Of a stretch of DNA of 64,000 nt, positions 59,385 to 64,000 are shown in pieces. The first letter of the stretch is position 1, and every line of letters begins with the position of its first letter. The stretch spans positions 558,001 to 622,000 of the forward strand of contig NZ_CP007451.1 in assembly GCF_000626635.1 (NCBI RefSeq), read 5' to 3'. The position numbers and the translations under genes are program-made. Origin of the DNA: Draconibacterium orientale. GTDB lineage: Bacteria; Bacteroidota; Bacteroidia; Bacteroidales; Prolixibacteraceae. The notes below the pieces were generated by a model. That model was not told the DNA's origin and ran no database searches. It saw only the letters and a program-made list of their open reading frames with translations.

Positions 59385-60596
59385 CTAAGCTTCTACAACT
59401 TTCTTTTTTCTATGTTTTAAAAACAAGTACAAAAAAGCCAGCGAAAGAAATGCGGTAAGAATAATAACATACTGGAGTGTAGCTGCACCTGCAGCTAAAT
59501 CATCCCCAAACTTGGTAGTTTGCACATCATAAATTTTACCCAATACGGGTTGAGCAATAGCTCCTCCAAGGAAGCCAATTCCTCCCATTATGGCTAATCC
59601 CAAAGCCCCGCTTGTGGGTACTTTTTCGGCAACTACTCCCAACATATTCGGCCAAAAGAATCCAATGCCCAATGCAAAAACCGTAGCCGACGCAAATAAT
59701 ACTGCACCGGATGAGATGCTCATTAAATAAAGGCCGATTCCGGAAAAAACAGCAGAGAACAGCAACACTCCAATACCCGATAAACGGTGAACAACCGGCC
59801 CCGCAACTAATCTGGCTAAAGCCATAATTGCCGAAATCCAAACCAGGATCAAGATTGCACCAATTCCTTCGCCAAATAAATTACTTACCGAATTATTAAA
59901 CAACGCCGCAATCCACTGGTTGGTTCCTAATTCGGTGGCAGCTGTAAACAACATGCAAAAAGCCATAAACAGAAATAACGGAGACACACAGGCTTTAAGC
60001 ATATCCTTGTACGATGCTCCAACGGTAACCCTTTCCGTTTTCGGAAATTTCTGACCGAAGAATAATATACCGTACACCAATGTAGGCACTAACATTACGG
60101 CTGTTTGAATACGCCACCCAATACCAATTTCGTTTAAAAAGAAAACGATAAGGCCTCCGATTACAATACCGGCCGGAAACCACATGTGAAAGCGATTCAG
60201 CTTTGCCGTTTTATTATTCGGATAAAGGGCCGTAACCAACGGGTTTGCTGCGGCTTCAACACTTCCGTTTGCAATACCAATAAACATGGTTGAAAAGAAA
60301 AGCGACCAAAAGCCCTGAGCAAAAATGGTCCAGGTAAGGCCAATAATATGGCAGGCAAAAGCAATTGCCATTACTTTTCCGATGCCTAAGATATCAATCA
60401 GGGGACCAAAAATTACCATGGCAAGTGTAAATCCCCAAAAAGCGGTTCCAACTATCCATCCAACCTCTGCCCCCGCGAGATTAAATTCTTCCATCCACGG
60501 AGTAATAAAGCCACCACGGGTTCCGAATGAAAGGGCTGTAACTACCAGTGCCAGACAGCTGGTGTTAAATAACAAAGACGTTCTGATTTTATTCAT
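59385..60596 (-). CDS. MFS sugar-type transporter
   Basis: 403 residues with about 12 hydrophobic segments, cytoplasmic basic loops and a basic C-terminus (LKHRKKKVVEA). N-terminal FGTRGGFITPWMEEFNL, the motif-A-like IFGPLIDILGIGKVMAIA and the second-half GPVVHRLSGIGVLL fit the major facilitator superfamily. ELGTNQWIAALF and FMFIGIANGSVEAA-like text resemble sugar (fucose/glucose) symporters of Bacteroidota. As last gene of a unit with two dehydrogenases and a ThuA-like protein, it probably imports a monosaccharide or an oxidised glycoside across the inner membrane. The substrate is not determinable from sequence alone. Confidence 0.9.
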   Translation of the reverse strand: MNKIRTSLLFNTSCLALVVTALSFGTRGGFITPWMEEFNLAGAEVGWIVGTAFWGFTLAMVIFGPLIDILGIGKVMAIAFACHIIGLTWTIFAQGFWSLFFSTMFIGIANGSVEAAANPLVTALYPNNKTAKLNRFHMWFPAGIVIGGLIVFFLNEIGIGWRIQTAVMLVPTLVYGILFFGQKFPKTERVTVGASYKDMLKACVSPLFLFMAFCMLFTAATELGTNQWIAALFNNSVSNLFGEGIGAILILVWISAIMALARLVAGPVVHRLSGIGVLLFSAVFSGIGLYLMSISSGAVLFASATVFALGIGFFWPNMLGVVAEKVPTSGALGLAIMGGIGFLGGAIAQPVLGKIYDVQTTKFGDDLAAGAATLQYVIILTAFLSLAFLYLFLKHRKKKVVEA

Positions 60597-60617
60597 ATAC
60601 TTAGATTTAATTAGAAT

Positions 60618-61970
60618 TTACCAAAGTTCTTCACCGTATTCCCAACCTTCACGAACGGGCTCTTTAATGAATTGATCCAACTCAGGGTGGTTGGTTACTT
60701 TCATGTTCGTTGCATCGTATTCAATACGTATATTAAATCGCTGAGCAAGAACGCCAATCAGCGCCATTTCTGTCAGGCCGGTTGCATAGTTGAAGTTCGA
60801 ACCGGGCATTGGCCCATTACCTTTTATGGCATCCAGAAATTCCTTAACCGGCCCTCCCTCAATTCGGGGAATTGAAGGCGCAGGCATTTTGTTGGCAACC
60901 CAATCTTCCCACTCTTCATCCGACATAATCAGCATGGCGTTATTTGGCCGGCCACCGGTAATTATACTTTGTTTTTCGCCAACCATAATCATTCCCGAAG
61001 GCGGCAATTCATCAATTCCCCATTCAGGTCTGTTTTCCGGTTTTAATCCACCTTCGTACCATTTCAGAACTGCCGGTGGTTTATTACCTCTTTCCGGAAA
61101 TTCAAAACGGATTATCGATTTATCGGGCACAAAACCATCAGGAGAACCCGAATGGAATTCAGTTTCAACAATAGTAGGCATTCCTAATTCTAATGACCAG
61201 AACGGAGCATCCAGCGTATGGCAGGCCCAGTCGCCTAATTCGCCATTACCGAAATCATAAAATCCTCGCCACGAACGCGGAACATAAACTTTGTTATAAG
61301 GGCGAACAGCAGCAGGCCCCAGCCACAAATCCCAATCCAGACTTTCAGGAATAGCTTGTTCTGCAGGCGGGTATTGCCCTGGTTTGGTGAAATATTTTCC
61401 TTCGCCAAATTCGGGTCCGTTAAACCAGGCAAATATTTCTTTTACTTCTCCTGTTACTCCTGCGTCGTACCATTCTTTTACTTTCCGGATACCATCAGTT
61501 GTATGCCCCTGATTGCCCATCTGCGTAATTACATTGTAATGTTCTGCTGCTTTTTTCAATGTTCTTAATTGCCAGACATTATGAGCCAGTGGTTTTTCAA
61601 CAAAAACATGTTTGCCCAATTGCATGGCCGCCATTGCAGCAGGAAAATGACTATGATCGGGTGTTGATACCATAACGGCATCAATTTCATTAGCCATTTC
61701 GTCGAACATTTTCCGGAAATCTTTATATCGTTTGGCTTTCGGGAAGACAGTATAACCTTCAGCTGCACTTTCGTCGTTTACATCGCATAAAGCAACAATA
61801 TTTTCATACCTGCTTTTACTCCAGTTTTCACGACCTCGCCCACCAACTCCAATAATGGCTATATTAACTTTTTGCGAAGGCGAACAGCTCAATAAGTTTG
61901 GAATTAATGCCGCACCAACACCTAAAGCAGAAGCAGATTGAAGAAACCTTCTTCTATCAATATTTCTCAT
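60618..61970 (-). CDS. Gfo/Idh/MocA oxidoreductase, Tat-exported lipoprotein type
   Basis: 450 residues. N-terminus has the twin-arginine signal NIDRRRFLQSAS followed by a hydrophobic stretch and a lipobox LLSC, so the protein is likely exported folded and lipid-anchored. Rossmann nucleotide motif IAIIGVGGRGREN, catalytic Lys in HVFVEKPLAHNVW, then STPDHSHFPAAMAAM and the C-terminal beta-sheet domain of the family (GDWACHTLDAPFWSLEL). These use NAD(P) to oxidise or reduce sugar hydroxyls; exported forms usually carry a tightly bound cofactor. 28 bp after the ThuA-like gene. Confidence 0.9.
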   Translation of the reverse strand: MRNIDRRRFLQSASALGVGAALIPNLLSCSPSQKVNIAIIGVGGRGRENWSKSRYENIVALCDVNDESAAEGYTVFPKAKRYKDFRKMFDEMANEIDAVMVSTPDHSHFPAAMAAMQLGKHVFVEKPLAHNVWQLRTLKKAAEHYNVITQMGNQGHTTDGIRKVKEWYDAGVTGEVKEIFAWFNGPEFGEGKYFTKPGQYPPAEQAIPESLDWDLWLGPAAVRPYNKVYVPRSWRGFYDFGNGELGDWACHTLDAPFWSLELGMPTIVETEFHSGSPDGFVPDKSIIRFEFPERGNKPPAVLKWYEGGLKPENRPEWGIDELPPSGMIMVGEKQSIITGGRPNNAMLIMSDEEWEDWVANKMPAPSIPRIEGGPVKEFLDAIKGNGPMPGSNFNYATGLTEMALIGVLAQRFNIRIEYDATNMKVTNHPELDQFIKEPVREGWEYGEELW

Positions 61971-61998
61971 TAATTACGTTTTTAAAGTTCTTATTCAA

Positions 61999-62811
61999 CT
62001 ACTGGTAGGCCGGACTCACCCAATCTTCTTTGGGCTGGTATTTACTTTCGCTGGCCCATCGTATTCCTCTTTTCATAATCTCCAAAGCTTCAGGAACTTC
62101 GAAATCAGCCATTACATGGCCCGAAGAGGAGAAAAAGACCCTTCCTTCGCCATAATATTTTTTGTAAGCTACCGGCATTACACAGCCGTCGGCCCACGGC
62201 GCATGACCTGCAATAAATTTTGTTGTTGAAAGTACTTTCACGTTCGGATCAACATGCATGTAATATTGTTCCGAGTGTAAATCGAAATCGTCGAGGCCGG
62301 CGGTTATCGGATCATCATGATCGACAATATTAACCCTGAAATCGATAACGTTACCGGGATGTGCTACCCATTGCGAGCCAATCATAAACTGGTATTCGGT
62401 ATTGTTCCTGAACGAATCGTTCAGTCCGCCGTGCCACCCGGCAATTCCGGTTCCGTTTTCTTTAACGGCGGCTAAAAGGCCACTCTCCTGTTCCCGGGTA
62501 ATCTGAGACATGGTGACGATTTGAATGATAAGATCCCTGGAGTCCATCAGATCTTTATCGAGGTAGGAATCAAGCGAATTAGAAACCTCAACCTCAGCTC
62601 CTTCAGATCGCATCCAGGGAACAAATACCTCAACAGACTGCTCAGGCTCATGACCCGGCCAGCCTCCCCATACATAAAGCACTTTTTTGCCTTTTAGCGA
62701 ATCTGTAGTTTGTGCCTCAGCTGCTTTTGCCATATTCTTAGGCAGCAGGATCCCTCCGGCTCCTGCTGCTATTGTAGTTTGTACAAATTTTCTTCTGGAT
62801 AAAGAATTCAT
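61999..62811 (-). CDS. ThuA-like protein with Tat signal
   Basis: 270 residues. Twin-arginine leader SLSRRKFVQTTIAAGAGG ending AKAAEAQ. The remainder is a ThuA (trehalose-utilisation-type) class-I glutamine-amidotransferase-like fold: KKVLYVWGGWPGHEPEQSV, GIAGWHGGLNDSFRNNTEYQ, NIVDHDDPITAGLDDFDL, EQYYMHVDPNVKVLSTTKF and a closing EIMKRGIRWASES. ThuA proteins go with Gfo/Idh/MocA dehydrogenases in sugar oxidation pathways; a role in interconverting 3-keto-glycosides has been proposed for such clusters. Encoded between two such dehydrogenases. Confidence 0.88.
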   Translation of the reverse strand: MNSLSRRKFVQTTIAAGAGGILLPKNMAKAAEAQTTDSLKGKKVLYVWGGWPGHEPEQSVEVFVPWMRSEGAEVEVSNSLDSYLDKDLMDSRDLIIQIVTMSQITREQESGLLAAVKENGTGIAGWHGGLNDSFRNNTEYQFMIGSQWVAHPGNVIDFRVNIVDHDDPITAGLDDFDLHSEQYYMHVDPNVKVLSTTKFIAGHAPWADGCVMPVAYKKYYGEGRVFFSSSGHVMADFEVPEALEIMKRGIRWASESKYQPKEDWVSPAYQ

Positions 62812-62828
62812 TTCGAATAATTTTATGG

Positions 62829-64000
62829 TTATAATTTATATCCGTTGTGATATTCTCGGTGATAATGTTTTTCGGCCTCAGGATCGTTGATAAAATACTG
62901 AGCCTCGGGCGACCAGAGTACCGGACGGTTTAATTCGTAGGCAATATTTCCTAATATGCAGCAAGCAACAGTTCGTTGACCGACTTCTACCGGTGCAATA
63001 GGATCGCGGCGTGCCCGTACTGAATTGATAAAGTCCTCCACATGTCCGGCGCTTCTTTCATAAAGTCCTGCATCTTTTTCTCCCTGGTCAGGAGGCAGTA
63101 AGGACTTGTCGGAAGCTGCAATCTGCCCTCTTGACACTTCAATCCATCCGTCTTCTCCCCAGAATTTAAGCCCAAGTGTTTTTCGATCGTCGTAAGGCTC
63201 ATTTACCATTTCAAGGCCGTTATCATATACATAGGTCAGGTATTTGGCTCCCTGGTAGCGCGGAGGTATCACTTTAACCGGCCCGCTGTGATCTTTTTTC
63301 AGTGCCCACTGACCGATATCGAAATTGTGTGCACCCCAGTCGCAGGTAAAACCGCCACCTGTTTCTTTGTAATATCTCCAGCGCCCCCAGCCTCTTTCTT
63401 TTACCGGCGGATCGATTGAAATTGGCAATGCAAGTGCCGAATTAAAATGAATACTATGCGGCAGTGGCCCCAACCAACGATTCCAGTCCAGATCTTCCGG
63501 AATTGGTTCTGCGGGTAAATCGTACGGATCGGGGCCCGGACCTACATAAGCTTGTACTTTTGTGAGTTTTCCGAAGGCTTCACGATGCACCATACCAACG
63601 GCATGTTGATAATTGCTGTCGGAACGTTGCTGACTTCCTGTGGCAAAAATTACATTATTACGACGCACAGCCTCGGCAACTTTTATACTTTCTTTAATGG
63701 TAAAAGTTATTGGCTTTTCCTGGTAGATGTCTTTACCGGCATTGCAGGCATCAATAGCAATTATTGCGTGCCAGTGGTCGGGAGTTGCAATTACCACTGC
63801 ATCAATATCGCTACGATCAATAATAGGGCGGTAATCCAAATAGGTGGTCACCTCTCCATCGGGGTAATATTCTTTAACCTGTTTTTCGAACCGTTTTCTT
63901 TTAATACCATACACATCTGCTCCGGCCACTACTTCAACTCCTTTTATGTGACGGAATCCGTTTAATAAGTTCATGGCTTGCTGACCAAGGCCAATAAATC
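62829..64000 (-). CDS. Gfo/Idh/MocA oxidoreductase (start beyond the right edge)
   Basis: The frame continues past the Met at 63974 to the window edge, where the upstream codons read FIGLGQQAMNLLNGF, the cofactor-binding glycine loop of the family. The true start lies outside the window, so the Met at 63974 must not be taken as the start. Further motifs: VVAGADVYGIKRKRFEKQ, VVIATPDHWHAIIAIDA, catalytic Lys in IYQEKPITFTIKES, and ATGSQQRSDSNYQHAVGM. C-terminal domain ends EYHNGYKL. Related in family to 60618-61970 but clearly a different subgroup. 18 bp ahead of the ThuA gene, so co-transcribed. Confidence 0.9.
   Translation of the reverse strand, partial: FIGLGQQAMNLLNGFRHIKGVEVVAGADVYGIKRKRFEKQVKEYYPDGEVTTYLDYRPIIDRSDIDAVVIATPDHWHAIIAIDACNAGKDIYQEKPITFTIKESIKVAEAVRRNNVIFATGSQQRSDSNYQHAVGMVHREAFGKLTKVQAYVGPGPDPYDLPAEPIPEDLDWNRWLGPLPHSIHFNSALALPISIDPPVKERGWGRWRYYKETGGGFTCDWGAHNFDIGQWALKKDHSGPVKVIPPRYQGAKYLTYVYDNGLEMVNEPYDDRKTLGLKFWGEDGWIEVSRGQIAASDKSLLPPDQGEKDAGLYERSAGHVEDFINSVRARRDPIAPVEVGQRTVACCILGNIAYELNRPVLWSPEAQYFINDPEAEKHYHREYHNGYKL

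Noticed and set aside
62829-63974. Treating the Met at 63974 as the start of the right-edge oxidoreductase
   Set aside because: The frame continues upstream with a nucleotide-binding glycine loop (FIGLGQQA), so the gene is cut by the window.

Overview
The window looks like a chromosomal segment of a saprophytic member of the Bacteroidota. The grounds are a SusC/SusD pair, signal-peptide-bearing glycoside hydrolases packed head to tail, candidate promoters with the Bacteroidota -7 box TAnnTTTG, and a T9SS-like tail on one enzyme. The mix of families suggests a marine or sediment relative of Marinilabiliales/Prolixibacteraceae, but that placement is inference; no rRNA or other phylogenetic marker is present.

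Positions 1-53607 (all minus strand) are one very large polysaccharide utilization locus for a heavily decorated xylan, probably a glucurono-arabinoxylan. In the direction of transcription it starts with susC (53607) and susD and ends at a clear intrinsic terminator (48544-48585). It continues with about 22 genes from 48240 to 10016: CE1 esterase, GH43, GH97, GH3, GH43, GH5, DUF3237, a small membrane protein, GH146, GH43, a CE6-GH43 fusion, CE1, a giant GH3, a beta-propeller-like protein, GH51, a second giant GH3, five CE1-type esterases in a row, a type-B carboxylesterase and another alpha/beta hydrolase. A second terminator lies at 9928-9959. The last unit runs GH97, GH67 alpha-glucuronidase, GH43-CBM6, GH95, GH8 and a GH51 that leaves the window at base 1. 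Together these could import xylo-oligosaccharides (SusCD), remove acetyl/feruloyl esters (ten esterase domains), 4-O-methyl-glucuronate (GH67), arabinose (GH51, GH43, GH146) and galactose (GH95, GH97), and reduce the backbone to xylose (GH8, GH3, GH43). No GH10 or GH11 endo-xylanase and no regulator gene is visible.

The most interesting signal is regulatory. Upstream of each of the three minus-strand units (first genes at 53607, 48240 and 9690) there is a direct repeat of TATCTAAAAT-like half-sites, 21 bp apart. In all three cases a TAnnTTT(G/A) -7 box starts exactly 31 nt after the TATC(T/C) of the promoter-proximal half-site. This is a candidate activator operator joining the units into one regulon. 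The susC unit would have an unusually long leader of about 510 nt.

A divergent plus-strand pair (54550-59004) encodes a GH9 cellulase-family enzyme and a secreted three-domain protein of a family I do not recognise, with a probable TIM barrel. From 59385 to the right edge (minus strand) lies a separate unit: an incomplete Gfo/Idh/MocA oxidoreductase, a Tat-exported ThuA-like protein, a second (Tat lipoprotein) Gfo/Idh/MocA oxidoreductase and an MFS transporter, closed by a strong intrinsic terminator (59289-59337). That set resembles sugar-oxidoreduction (3-keto-glycoside-type) modules.
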